From Nitrosopumilus sp. LS_AOA (GTDB lineage Archaea; Thermoproteota; Nitrososphaeria; Nitrososphaerales; Nitrosopumilaceae), in contig LFLC01000056.1 of the NCBI GenBank assembly GCA_001543015.1, forward strand, positions 1 to 38,671: DNA of 38,671 bases, written 5' to 3'. Below the pieces are notes generated by a model. It worked only from the letters and a program-made list of their open reading frames with translations, was not told the DNA's origin and ran no database searches. Shown in pieces: positions 1-7,043 of this stretch. The translations under genes were made by a program, and so were the position numbers. How positions within the stretch are numbered: the stretch's first letter is position 1; each line of letters begins with the position of its first letter.

Positions 1-2
1 AA

Positions 3-500
3 GGATTCACAGCTAAACCTACACAAGAATTAGAATCACCACCTAAACCTAAAGTAGAAACATCACCTAAAGTAGAAACACAAGAGGAAGAGGTCACCCC
101 TGAACAATTATCACAGGTAAATGATTTAGAACATCAAATAGATGAACTAGAAAATGTATTATTTTCTCAATTAGATCCTATTTCAGAAGGAACAACTGAA
201 CAATTATCTAAAATTAAGGAATTAGAAAAAGAAATTAAAATACTTGAAACTGTTGATCTTGAACATGAAATAATACAAACTTTACAAAATCAAAATAAAA
301 AACTTGATAACATTGAGAATAAACCCCCAAGTTCAACAGCTAAGAAATCAACAGCTAAGAAATCAACAGCTAAGAAATCAACAGCTAAGAAATCAACAGC
401 TAAGAAATCAACAGCTAAGAAATCAACAGCTAAGAAATCAACAGCTAAGAAATCAACAGCTAAGAAATCAACAGCTAAGAAATCAACAGCTAAGAAATAA
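3..500 (+). CDS. Coiled-coil protein with STAKK-repeat tail (5' partial)
   Basis: The reading frame is open from base 3 and ends at TAA 498-500; the start lies beyond the contig edge. The visible 165 residues begin with a Pro/Lys/Glu-rich linker (about 1-40). A charged, leucine-spaced stretch follows (about 40-107, with segments such as LEHQIDELENVLF and IKELEKEIKIL) that should form coiled coil. The tail is eleven exact copies of Ser-Thr-Ala-Lys-Lys. Such lysine tails resemble histone H1 or AlgP/PhaF-type tails that bind DNA or polyphosphate; that role is inferred. The gene converges on the lysine-tailed gene at 533-1006 with a 32 nt gap. I do not recognise the family. A second open frame over the repeat (304-522, LRNQQ repeats) is a shadow, because only the frame described here has ordinary non-repetitive protein upstream. 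Confidence 0.8.
   Translation, partial: GFTAKPTQELESPPKPKVETSPKVETQEEEVTPEQLSQVNDLEHQIDELENVLFSQLDPISEGTTEQLSKIKELEKEIKILETVDLEHEIIQTLQNQNKKLDNIENKPPSSTAKKSTAKKSTAKKSTAKKSTAKKSTAKKSTAKKSTAKKSTAKKSTAKKSTAKK
333..497 (+). repeat. 15-bp tandem repeat, 11 perfect copies
   Basis: The unit tcaacagctaagaaa is repeated eleven times without a single substitution, in phase with the reading frame, and encodes STAKK each time. Identity at synonymous positions points to recent expansion by slippage or unequal exchange. Copy number may therefore vary between strains and could be mis-assembled from short reads. Confidence 0.97.
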
Positions 501-532
501 GAAATTTATTGATAATTTATAATCTTAGAGGC

Positions 533-1006
533 TTACATTTGTCCTGATTGCCATGCTTGATTAAATTTTTTGATAGCTTCTTGATATGCTGTAATTGAAT
601 CACTTCCTGATGTTTTGAGAAATTTATCCCATTGAGTATTGAATTGTTTTACTGAATCAATATTAGTTTCTTTGAATATATTTTCAATCATCTTTGTTTG
701 TTGTTTAATATACTCAGGACCAATTTCTTCCCATGTACTTTCCCAACTTGAACTAACTTTTTTTAATAATTCAGCATCTGATTCCATTGCTTTTTGGCAT
801 GCATCATGATATGTCATTAGAGTTTTGTTTGTAGCTTTTTGCCATTGTGTAAGCGATTCTTTCCATCCAGTTAATGCAGAATTGTATTCTTTCCATGCTT
901 TTTCAAATTCTGGTTTTTTTGATGATGATTTTGTTGATTTTTTAGGCTTAGATTTTGTTTTTTTGATGATTTTCTTTTTTACAATACCTTTTTTCTTAGC
1001 AGCCAT
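533..1006 (-). CDS. Lysine-tailed helical protein, phasin/PhaE-like
   Basis: This 157-residue protein has two parts. Residues 1-32 are a very basic, probably disordered tail with runs such as AAKKKGIVKKKIIKK and SKPKKSTKSSSKK. Residues 33-157 are predicted all-helical, rich in Trp, Gln and Lys, with no Cys pairs, signal peptide or membrane segment. The helical part looks like phasins or the PhaE subunit of class III polyhydroxyalkanoate synthase (repeated W-x-x-x-x patterns, amphipathic helices). PHA synthesis genes are known from Thaumarchaeota. I make this assignment from overall character, not from a diagnostic motif. The gene starts with ATG at 1006 and converges on the STAKK-repeat gene. 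An alternative is a nucleoid-associated protein unrelated to PHA. Confidence 0.6.
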   Translation of the reverse strand: MAAKKKGIVKKKIIKKTKSKPKKSTKSSSKKPEFEKAWKEYNSALTGWKESLTQWQKATNKTLMTYHDACQKAMESDAELLKKVSSSWESTWEEIGPEYIKQQTKMIENIFKETNIDSVKQFNTQWDKFLKTSGSDSITAYQEAIKKFNQAWQSGQM

Positions 1007-1078
1007 GTGGTTGATTAAAAATAGTAGATGTTAAAGCTTTCAACAATTCTAAAGTTTGAAAAATTTAATTAATTTTAA

Positions 1079-1234
1079 TTAAAATTCTGATGCTTTAGTA
1101 AACTTGGGAAAATGTTTTTCATTCTTATTTACGAATAATTCAAAATGTTTCTTACACAGATTTCTAGTTTCTCGAAAACTGATTTTCACTGTCTTTATAG
1201 ATTTTAACTTACATTCAGAAATACTGCATTGCAA
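1079..1234 (-). CDS. 51-aa zinc-finger-like microprotein
   Basis: A short open frame runs on the minus strand from TTG 1234 to TAA 1079. It encodes 51 residues with Cys3-x4-Cys8 near the N-terminus and Cys27-x2-His30 (segment RETRNLCKKHFE), enough to bind one zinc ion. It is lysine-rich. A TATA-like box (TTTATTAA on minus, 1257-1264) is centred about 26 nt before the TTG, the spacing for a leaderless archaeal mRNA, and this decided the start. In frame it is open upstream only to about 1264. The function is unknown; a small nucleic-acid-binding protein is the natural guess. It could be chance, but the paired ligands and the well-placed promoter argue for a real gene. Confidence 0.55.
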   Translation of the reverse strand: MQCSISECKLKSIKTVKISFRETRNLCKKHFELFVNKNEKHFPKFTKASEF

Positions 1235-1256
1235 TATGACAAATAGCCCATATTTG

Positions 1257-1264
1257 TTAATAAA
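1257..1264 (-). promoter_or_regulatory. TATA-like box for the 51-aa microprotein
   Basis: The minus strand reads TTTATTAA here, centred about 26 nt upstream of the TTG at 1234. This is the distance expected for an archaeal TATA box serving a leaderless transcript. Confidence 0.45.
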
Positions 1265-1324
1265 ACTTTGAAATTATGTAATTACCTCCTTTAGATTTTT
1301 ATCATTGCATCATGTCCGAAAAAT

Positions 1325-1534
1325 ATGGATGATGATGAAAAAGGAAAACAATTTTTAAAATTAATTGATGATCAAAATAATTATCAATGGAGTATTGTTG
1401 CTAAATTATCCGCCTTGATTGATTCAAAATGGAATTCTGTTGAATTAAAAACAGAGCTTGAATCTTTAGTTGAAAAACATTTCAAAATTACTAAAGAATT
1501 GAATAGTCTTGATGTTGATAGTAGTACTTTATAA
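1325..1534 (+). CDS. Small acidic helical protein, unknown function
   Basis: This 69-residue protein has an acidic start (MDDDEKGK) and a body of two or three amphipathic helices (VELKTELESLVEKHFKI and flanks). It has no Cys, signal or membrane segment. The start is ATG 1325; an ATG at 1312 is out of frame and quickly stopped. An AT-rich stretch at 1294-1303 (gatttttatc) could be its TATA box. The last six bases overlap the 3' end of the convergent heme o synthase gene. I do not recognise a family. Its ordinary amino-acid composition makes a real gene likely. Confidence 0.6.
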   Translation: MDDDEKGKQFLKLIDDQNNYQWSIVAKLSALIDSKWNSVELKTELESLVEKHFKITKELNSLDVDSSTL

Positions 1535-2458
1535 TCCTGAATCTACCATTAATGCAATAAATAATACTGCCAAATATGGGCTAGAAAATTTAAACAAAGT
1601 CCATGCTGCTTTTTCTACAGGTTTGAATATGACCCAAATTGATATTCCAATCATTAATGCTCCTGATGCAATTGCAGTCCATAGATATACATCACCAACC
1701 ATTTTTTCTCCTGTTTCTGTTAAAATGAAAAATGGAGCAATTGAAAATAATACCATTACAACAGTTGAGCCTGCAATAATCCTAGAAGATGTTTTTTCAG
1801 ATTGCACTACAGTTAACATTGGGACATTAACTTTTTTGTAATCTTCTTTGAAATGTAATGTTAATGCCCAAATGTGCATTGGAATCCATATAAACACCAG
1901 TCCTGCCATTGCAAGTCCCATAGTCCATAAATCTGTCATTGTAACAGCTACCCATCCAATCATTGGGGGTGAACCTCCACATATTCCTCCTAAAATTATA
2001 TTGGTTCTTGATCTTCGTTTTAATCCATAAGAGTAAACAAGAATATTGTTTACTAATCCAAATGCAATGAATGCTGTTGCCCATAAGCCTTGTTCTACAG
2101 TAGTAGTAAACGAAATTCCAAATGCTAACACTAATGAAATTGCTGCTAATACTAATCCAAAATTTCTTGCTTTAACTGCAGGAAAAATTCTTTTTGAAGG
2201 TATGGGTCTTCCCTTTGTTCTCTCCATTATTGCATCAATATCTCTATCATGATAATTTGTCAAAGTATTAGCTGCTGCAGAACCTGAAGCAACTGAAAAT
2301 AACATTAACATCCAAGTTATTGGAGAAATTTCAATATTGTAAATCTGAGCTGCTGTTAACGCTGCCCCAAAAGCAGTAAACACGAGTAAATACCAGATCT
2401 TTGGTTTTGTTAACTCATAATATACTGCAACTCGTGATTCTGATTTTTGTTTCTGCAA
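1529..2458 (-). CDS. ctaB: Protoheme IX farnesyltransferase (heme o synthase)
   Basis: UbiA-family integral membrane prenyltransferase, 309 residues, the usual length. It transfers a farnesyl group from farnesyl diphosphate to the heme b vinyl, making heme o for heme-copper terminal oxidases. The first Asp-rich motif is clear: NYHDRDIDAIMERTKGRP (about residues 68-85), with the N-x3-D-x3-D pattern and the ERTKGRP tail typical of CtaB/CyoE. YSYGLKRRSRTNIILGG and the GSPPMIGW loop are also CtaB-like. About eight or nine hydrophobic segments are visible. The gene starts with TTG, two nucleotides after the stop of the Lrp-type gene, so the two are probably co-transcribed. Its 3' end overlaps the convergent gene at 1325-1534 by six bases. 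Confidence 0.93.
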   Translation of the reverse strand: MQKQKSESRVAVYYELTKPKIWYLLVFTAFGAALTAAQIYNIEISPITWMLMLFSVASGSAAANTLTNYHDRDIDAIMERTKGRPIPSKRIFPAVKARNFGLVLAAISLVLAFGISFTTTVEQGLWATAFIAFGLVNNILVYSYGLKRRSRTNIILGGICGGSPPMIGWVAVTMTDLWTMGLAMAGLVFIWIPMHIWALTLHFKEDYKKVNVPMLTVVQSEKTSSRIIAGSTVVMVLFSIAPFFILTETGEKMVGDVYLWTAIASGALMIGISIWVIFKPVEKAAWTLFKFSSPYLAVLFIALMVDSGL

Positions 2459-2460
2459 TT

Positions 2461-2928
2461 CTAGTCGTTACCTTTTGATGGCATATATGGCATTGCTTTT
2501 GTTCGTGATTTCATCTCAATGAATGACTCTGAAGATTGAATTCCTTCAATCCTACCAATTTTTTCAGAAACCATTTTATGCATTTGATCTAATGATTTTG
2601 AATACATTGTTACCAAAATATCAAATCTACCTGTAACCTCTGCAATTTTTCTTACACCATTTATTTTAAATAATTCTTCAATAACATGATCGCGTTTTTT
2701 TGTATCCATGTTTATGCCAGTTAGAGCCTTAACATCGTATCCAAGCTCAGCATCATTTACATCAATTGTGAACCTCTCAATTAACTTCCTTTTGACTAAC
2801 CTCTTAATTCTAGAATATACTACTGATGAATTAACATCGATTTTTTTCGACAAACGTGGGACAGAAATTGATGCATCATTAGATAATTCTGATAAAATTT
2901 GTAAGTCCAAATCGTCTACTTTTACCAT
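2461..2928 (-). CDS. Lrp/AsnC family transcriptional regulator
   Basis: 155 residues, typical of a one-HTH, one-RAM-domain archaeal Lrp protein. The N-terminal winged HTH covers about 5-60 (LDLQILSELSNDASISVPRL, then VNSSVVYSRIKRLVKRKLI). The ligand/oligomerisation RAM domain covers about 68-145 (VRKIAEVTGRFDILVTMYS carries the G-x-x-D-I pattern). Family members bind short palindromes and often sense amino acids. It precedes heme o synthase with a two-base gap and has its own TATA box, so it may control this transcript and itself. The target and effector cannot be read from the sequence. Confidence 0.93.
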   Translation of the reverse strand: MVKVDDLDLQILSELSNDASISVPRLSKKIDVNSSVVYSRIKRLVKRKLIERFTIDVNDAELGYDVKALTGINMDTKKRDHVIEELFKINGVRKIAEVTGRFDILVTMYSKSLDQMHKMVSEKIGRIEGIQSSESFIEMKSRTKAMPYMPSKGND

Positions 2929-2964
2929 TTAAAACACCTGAGACGTTGTATATTTCTGGATCTT

Positions 2965-2973
2965 ATAAAGTTA
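2965..2973 (-). promoter_or_regulatory. TATA-like box for the lrp-ctaB transcript
   Basis: The minus strand contains CTTTATAAG about 37-45 nt upstream of the ATG at 2928. This fits an archaeal TATA box with a leader of roughly 10-15 nt. Confidence 0.5.
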
Positions 2974-2999
2974 TTATTGTAAAAATTGCAAAAAATAAT

Positions 3000-4076
3000 C
3001 TAAATCTTGCCTTTTTTGTATAACATTTCTGCTAATAACACTGCACCTTTTGCTGATCCCATTTTCTTATTGTGTGAAAATAATATGTATTTGAGTCCGT
3101 GATCAAACAGCTCTTCTTTTTCTACTCTCCCAATAGTTGTGGTCATTCCATCTCCAACTGACCTTTCCATTCTTGGTTGAGGTCTTGTTGGATCTTCATG
3201 AAATGCATAGTATTTTTCTGGAGCAGATGGTAATCCTTGTACAGATATTTCTTTATTGCATTGATCGTAAGTCTCTTTTGCTTTAGCAGGATCTATTTCT
3301 TTTGTAGTTTCAACAAAAACAGATTCAGTGTGTCCATCTATTACTGGAACTCTAGTACATGTACAACTAATTCTAATATCAGCATCTATAATTTTACCAT
3401 CTTGTAATTTCCCTAAAATTTTCCTTGTTTCTAATTTTACTTTTCCTTCCTCTTTTGGAATGTATGGGATAATATTGTCAGTAATTCCCATTGCAGATAC
3501 TCCTGATTTTCCCCCTCCTGAAATTGCTTGCATTGATGTCATCAAAACTTTTTTTGCACCATATTTTTCTAATAATGGTTTTAATGTTATTGCTAATCCT
3601 GTAGTAGTACAGTTAGGCAATGGTGCAACCCATCCTTTCCAATTTCTATTTTTCTTTTGAACTTCAAGTAATTCTATTTGCTCATCATTTATTCCTGGAA
3701 TCAGAATTGGTACATCATCTTCATATCTATAGGCTGAACTAGTAGAAATGACTGGCAGATCAGCTGCCATTTTAGTCTCAATATCTCTTGCAGCAATAGA
3801 TTCTACTGCTGAAAAAACTAAATCTAAATTAGATACATCAAGGTCGTCAACTTTTTTCACAGTCATTGATTTGATATAATCCGGAATTTCTCCACCTACA
3901 TCCCATGCAATAATTCCACTTGGATCTTTTATTGCATCTACATACTTTTTACCAGCAGATCGTTCAGAGGCTGCAATTTGAGTTACTTCAAACCATGGAT
4001 GATTATGTAAAGATATGACAAATTCTTGGCCTACTGCACCAGTAACTCCTATGATTGCAACTCTTTTTTTATCCAT
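3000..4076 (-). CDS. asd: Aspartate-semialdehyde dehydrogenase / malonyl-CoA reductase family
   Basis: NADP-dependent acyl-phosphate/acyl-CoA reductase of the archaeal Asd type, 358 residues. Visible features are the nucleotide loop GVTGAVG (10-16), the SAVES segment (89-93) and the catalytic Cys156 in PNCTTTG. As Asd it makes aspartate semialdehyde for Thr, Met and Lys. In Sulfolobales a close paralogue is malonyl-CoA reductase, and in ammonia-oxidising thaumarchaea an Asd-like protein has been proposed for malonyl-CoA reduction in the 3-hydroxypropionate/4-hydroxybutyrate cycle. I cannot separate the two roles from sequence. The frame stays open to 4100, but ATG 4076 is preferred: a TATA-like box (4100-4108) lies 28 nt upstream, and the nucleotide-binding strand starts right after this Met. 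Confidence 0.88.
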   Translation of the reverse strand: MDKKRVAIIGVTGAVGQEFVISLHNHPWFEVTQIAASERSAGKKYVDAIKDPSGIIAWDVGGEIPDYIKSMTVKKVDDLDVSNLDLVFSAVESIAARDIETKMAADLPVISTSSAYRYEDDVPILIPGINDEQIELLEVQKKNRNWKGWVAPLPNCTTTGLAITLKPLLEKYGAKKVLMTSMQAISGGGKSGVSAMGITDNIIPYIPKEEGKVKLETRKILGKLQDGKIIDADIRISCTCTRVPVIDGHTESVFVETTKEIDPAKAKETYDQCNKEISVQGLPSAPEKYYAFHEDPTRPQPRMERSVGDGMTTTIGRVEKEELFDHGLKYILFSHNKKMGSAKGAVLLAEMLYKKGKI

Positions 4077-4099
4077 AATTTGATAATTGATCGCCTTCA

Positions 4100-4108
4100 A
4101 TTAATAAT
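4100..4108 (-). promoter_or_regulatory. TATA-like box for the asd-type gene
   Basis: ATTATTAAT on the minus strand is centred 28 nt upstream of ATG 4076. It supports that start and a leaderless message. Confidence 0.45.
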
Positions 4109-4159
4109 CGTTTTCTGAATCACCACAACATACTAAATCCACCAATTCTACTTGGATCT

Positions 4160-5239
4160 GTGAAAATAAGGACAACTCGTGCTATTGAAACACATAATCC
4201 TGTTGTACATGGAGGTAGATTCTCTGTAAATAATCAAGATCCTGATATTTTGGATTTTAGCTCAAATGTTGGGCCTATTGGCATGCCAATCTCTGTTAAA
4301 TCAATATTGAAAAAAAGACTAATCCAAATGACAACTTATCCTGATTTACATTCCTCCACTTTGAGTTCTGGTCTCAAAAAATTTATCGGATTACCAAAAT
4401 CAAATTTAGTTGTTGGAAATGGAGCAATTGAAATCATCTACAATTTCTGTAGTGCATTTTTATCAAAAAAATCTGTTTTGATTCCTGTTCCAACTTTTGA
4501 AGAATATGAAACTGCAGCAAAACTTTCTAATTGCAAAATTTCTTTTTTTAAAACAATGAATTTATCTAAAAATCTAGATTCATTTATTTCCCAAATTCCA
4601 GTAAATGGCTGTATTTTTATTTGTAATCCAAATAACCCCACTGGAACTATTTTATCAAAAAAACAATTAATAAAAATTATTTCTTCTGCCAAACAAAAAT
4701 CTTGTATTGTATTTGTTGATGAATGTTTTATTGAATTAGTTCCACAATCAAATCAATCTGTAATAAATTTAATAAAAAATTATGATAATCTTTTTGTTTT
4801 AAGATCTCTTACTAAATCATTTGGTTTAGCTGGAATAAGAATTGGATATGCAGTAGCATCAAAACAATTCATAGATATTCTACAAAAACTAAAAATTCCA
4901 TGGAGTGTTAATGTTATTGCTCAAGAAGCTGGTATAATTGCAATTAAAAATAAATCACATCTTATTAAATCAAAATCTATTATTAAAAAAGAATTCAATT
5001 TTCTAAAAAATGAAATTTCTACTATGCCCGGTTTTGAATGTTATGATTCATCAACCAATTTCATTCTAATTAAAACAAAACAAGATTCTACAAAACTCCA
5101 AAAGAAATTATTGAAACACAAAATTTTGATTAGAGATTGCAAAAATTTTCGTGGTTTGAATAATCATTACATCCGAGTTGCAATTAAATCGCATAAAGAT
5201 AATCTTAAACTAGTTCATGCATTGAGGGCAATAATATGA
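4160..5239 (+). CDS. cobD: L-threonine-phosphate decarboxylase-like aminotransferase (CobD/CobC)
   Basis: Fold-type I PLP enzyme of the HisC/CobD family, 359 residues, GTG start. Cobalamin-type CobD decarboxylates threonine phosphate to (R)-1-amino-2-propanol phosphate, the linker to the nucleotide loop of B12. Family signatures seen are VVHGGR near the N-terminus (16-20), the LDFSSNVGP segment (31-39), CNPNNPTG (155-162), FVDECF (185-190) and the PLP lysine K219 in LTKSFGLAGIR. The HGG motif and the adjacent cobQ-cbiB-cobS-cobY genes favour CobD over HisC, which is present separately at 29936. It is the first gene of the operon and overlaps cobQ by ATGA. A TATA-like atactaaat lies at 4130-4138. 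Confidence 0.85.
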   Translation: MKIRTTRAIETHNPVVHGGRFSVNNQDPDILDFSSNVGPIGMPISVKSILKKRLIQMTTYPDLHSSTLSSGLKKFIGLPKSNLVVGNGAIEIIYNFCSAFLSKKSVLIPVPTFEEYETAAKLSNCKISFFKTMNLSKNLDSFISQIPVNGCIFICNPNNPTGTILSKKQLIKIISSAKQKSCIVFVDECFIELVPQSNQSVINLIKNYDNLFVLRSLTKSFGLAGIRIGYAVASKQFIDILQKLKIPWSVNVIAQEAGIIAIKNKSHLIKSKSIIKKEFNFLKNEISTMPGFECYDSSTNFILIKTKQDSTKLQKKLLKHKILIRDCKNFRGLNNHYIRVAIKSHKDNLKLVHALRAII

Positions 5240-6075
5240 AATCTTTAATGATTCAGGGAACTGCTTCTGGTGTAGGAAAGACTACATTAGTTGCAGCATT
5301 ATGTAGAATTTTTTCTGATAAAGGATACAACGTTGCACCATTCAAGTCTCAAAATATGTCTAATTTTGGTTATGCCACACCTAATTTTGAGATCTCCCGT
5401 GCTCAAGTAATTCAGGCAATTGCTGCTAGATGTAAAATTGAATCAGATCTCAATCCAATCATGCTTAAGCCGTTAGGGAATTACTATAGTACAGTCTATC
5501 TTAATGGCAAACGTTACAAGAAAATGCATGCTAAAGATTACTATTCTAATTTTGTAAATACTAAAGGTATCAAAGCTGCTACTGATTCTTTATTTAGATT
5601 ACAAAATAATTATGATTTAGTAATTTTAGAAGGAGCAGGGTCTCCAGCAGAAATCAATTTACAAAAATATGATATTGCAAATATGCGAATTGCTCAGAAA
5701 GCAAAGGCATCTGTTTTGTTAGTATCTGATATTGACAAAGGTGGATCTTTTGCAAGTCTTGCAGGGACTATGGCTCTAATTGAGAAAAAATATCAAAAAC
5801 TCATCAAGGGATTTGTATTAAATAAATTTCGTGGGGATATTGATGTGTTAAAACCAGGATTTAGAAAAATTAAACAACTTACAAAAATTCCTGTTTTAGG
5901 AACTATTCCAATGTTTAAGTTAAATCTACCAGAAGAGGATTCACTAAATGTAAAAGCTAAAGAAATTACTTGGACTAAAAATAATATTTCAAAAATTGAC
6001 AAAGAACTTGATAAACTAGCTAAAATTGTAAAAAATAATTTAGATATAAAAAAAATAGAGATGTTGATAAAATGA
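5236..6075 (+). CDS. cobQ: Cobyric acid synthase ATPase domain, amidotransferase domain absent
   Basis: 279 residues match only the N-terminal CbiA-type ATPase domain of CobQ/CbiP, which amidates adenosylcobyrinate a,c-diamide to cobyric acid. Visible features are the P-loop GTASGVGKTT (8-17), the CobQ-specific PFKSQNMSN (34-42), NPIMLKPLG, ILEGAGSPAEINL (near 133-145), VSDIDKGGSFASL and LPEEDSL (near 232-238). Ordinary CobQ is about 480-500 residues and continues into a GATase_3 domain. Here a lysine-rich helical tail follows and the frame stops; no Cys or His of an amidotransferase is present, and the next gene starts at once (ATGA overlap with cbiB). This is not a visible frameshift, since the downstream gene is intact CbiB. 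Ammonia may come from a separate subunit or from solution. Confidence 0.88.
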   Translation: MKSLMIQGTASGVGKTTLVAALCRIFSDKGYNVAPFKSQNMSNFGYATPNFEISRAQVIQAIAARCKIESDLNPIMLKPLGNYYSTVYLNGKRYKKMHAKDYYSNFVNTKGIKAATDSLFRLQNNYDLVILEGAGSPAEINLQKYDIANMRIAQKAKASVLLVSDIDKGGSFASLAGTMALIEKKYQKLIKGFVLNKFRGDIDVLKPGFRKIKQLTKIPVLGTIPMFKLNLPEEDSLNVKAKEITWTKNNISKIDKELDKLAKIVKNNLDIKKIEMLIK

Positions 6076-7043
6076 TTTTAGAATCTTTAGTGATAATTGG
6101 GTTTGCGTTAGGGTTAGATTTTACCTTTGGTGATCCTAAGAATAGATATCATCCTACTGCATGGATTGGTACAATAATCTCAAAATTAACTCCGCTAACA
6201 AAAAATGAAAATCCTTATCTTGAAAAACTTGGAGGCATTTTTTTAATTATTATACCTGTAGTAGTTGTAGTTACATTGCTTTTAATTTTAGATTCTGGAA
6301 TTTCATTCCTTACAACTGATTGGATTACTATAATTGTCACATCAATTGTAGGAATAATCTTACTCAAAAGCACTATTGCTATTCGAGGTATGGAACGTTA
6401 TGCTCTAGCCGTAATGACTTCTTTAGAGAATGAAAATTTGGATTCTGCACGAACTAATCTTTCAATGATTGTTAAGAGAAATACTTCGAATTTAGATAAA
6501 AATCACATTATTTCAGGCGTGCTTGAGAGTATCAGTGAAAATACAGTTGATGGTGTTACTGGACCTCTATTTTATTATGCCATTTTTGGTTTACCTGGAG
6601 CATTTGTGTATAGAATAATTAATACTGCAGATTCGATGATTGGTTACAAATCTAACATGTTCAAAAATATAGGTTGGTTTGCAGCAACTTGTGACACAAT
6701 TCTAAATTATATTCCATCAAGACTTACTGGATTAATTATGATAATTTCAGCTGCCATTTTACAAAATAATTGGAAAGAATCATACAAGATCATGATACGT
6801 GATGGTAAAAAAACTACTAGTCCAAATGCCGGTTATCCTATGGCTGCACTTGCAGGAGCTCTTGAAACAAAGTTTGAAAAACTTGAACATTATAGTTTAG
6901 GTGATGTCGAAACTACATTAACAAAAGAACATGTGTTATCGGCAATTACAATTATGAAATTGACTTCTATCCTTTTCTTTGGAATAGTAACTATTCCAAT
7001 AATTATTGCTTTATCATTTGTTGGATGGTGGATTCATGCTTAA
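6072..7043 (+). CDS. cbiB: Adenosylcobinamide-phosphate synthase CbiB
   Basis: Membrane enzyme of 323 residues that joins cobyric acid to aminopropanol (phosphate) to give adenosylcobinamide (phosphate). Family signatures are LDFTFGDPKNRYHPTAWIG (about 15-33, the canonical D-P-x-x-x-x-H-P-V/T-x-x-x-G start), SENTVDGVTGPLFYY (about 154-168) and RIINTADSMIGYK (about 181-193). TSPNAGYPMAALAGAL (about 251-266) also matches. Several hydrophobic helices are present. It overlaps cobQ by four bases and cobS by eight, so translation of the operon is coupled. Naming is confusing in the field: this is CbiB, called CobD in Pseudomonas, and is not the threonine-phosphate decarboxylase at 4160. Confidence 0.95.
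   Translation: MILESLVIIGFALGLDFTFGDPKNRYHPTAWIGTIISKLTPLTKNENPYLEKLGGIFLIIIPVVVVVTLLLILDSGISFLTTDWITIIVTSIVGIILLKSTIAIRGMERYALAVMTSLENENLDSARTNLSMIVKRNTSNLDKNHIISGVLESISENTVDGVTGPLFYYAIFGLPGAFVYRIINTADSMIGYKSNMFKNIGWFAATCDTILNYIPSRLTGLIMIISAAILQNNWKESYKIMIRDGKKTTSPNAGYPMAALAGALETKFEKLEHYSLGDVETTLTKEHVLSAITIMKLTSILFFGIVTIPIIIALSFVGWWIHA

Noticed and set aside
333-497. Possible CRISPR array
   Set aside because: The units are directly abutting 15-mers with no spacers and are in frame within a coding sequence.
304-522. Open frame of LRNQQ repeats across the tandem repeat
   Set aside because: It is the +1-shifted reading of the STAKK repeat. The frame from base 3 has a normal coiled-coil protein upstream and stops cleanly at 500.
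1071-1086. 16-bp palindrome aattttaattaaaatt as an operator
   Set aside because: Made only of A and T in an AT-rich spacer and overlapping the end of the 51-aa gene; such palindromes arise easily by chance. It may contribute to termination.
1509-2252. Plus-strand frames opposite heme o synthase
   Set aside because: Antisense reading of the transmembrane gene; no start context and no recognisable protein.
4100-4100. Upstream start for the asd-type gene (eight extra residues)
   Set aside because: The extra codons overlap the probable TATA box, and ATG 4076 starts right at the conserved nucleotide-binding strand.
5236-6075. cobQ as a frameshifted pseudogene
   Set aside because: No amidotransferase remnants exist in any frame downstream, and the next gene, intact cbiB, overlaps the stop by four bases.
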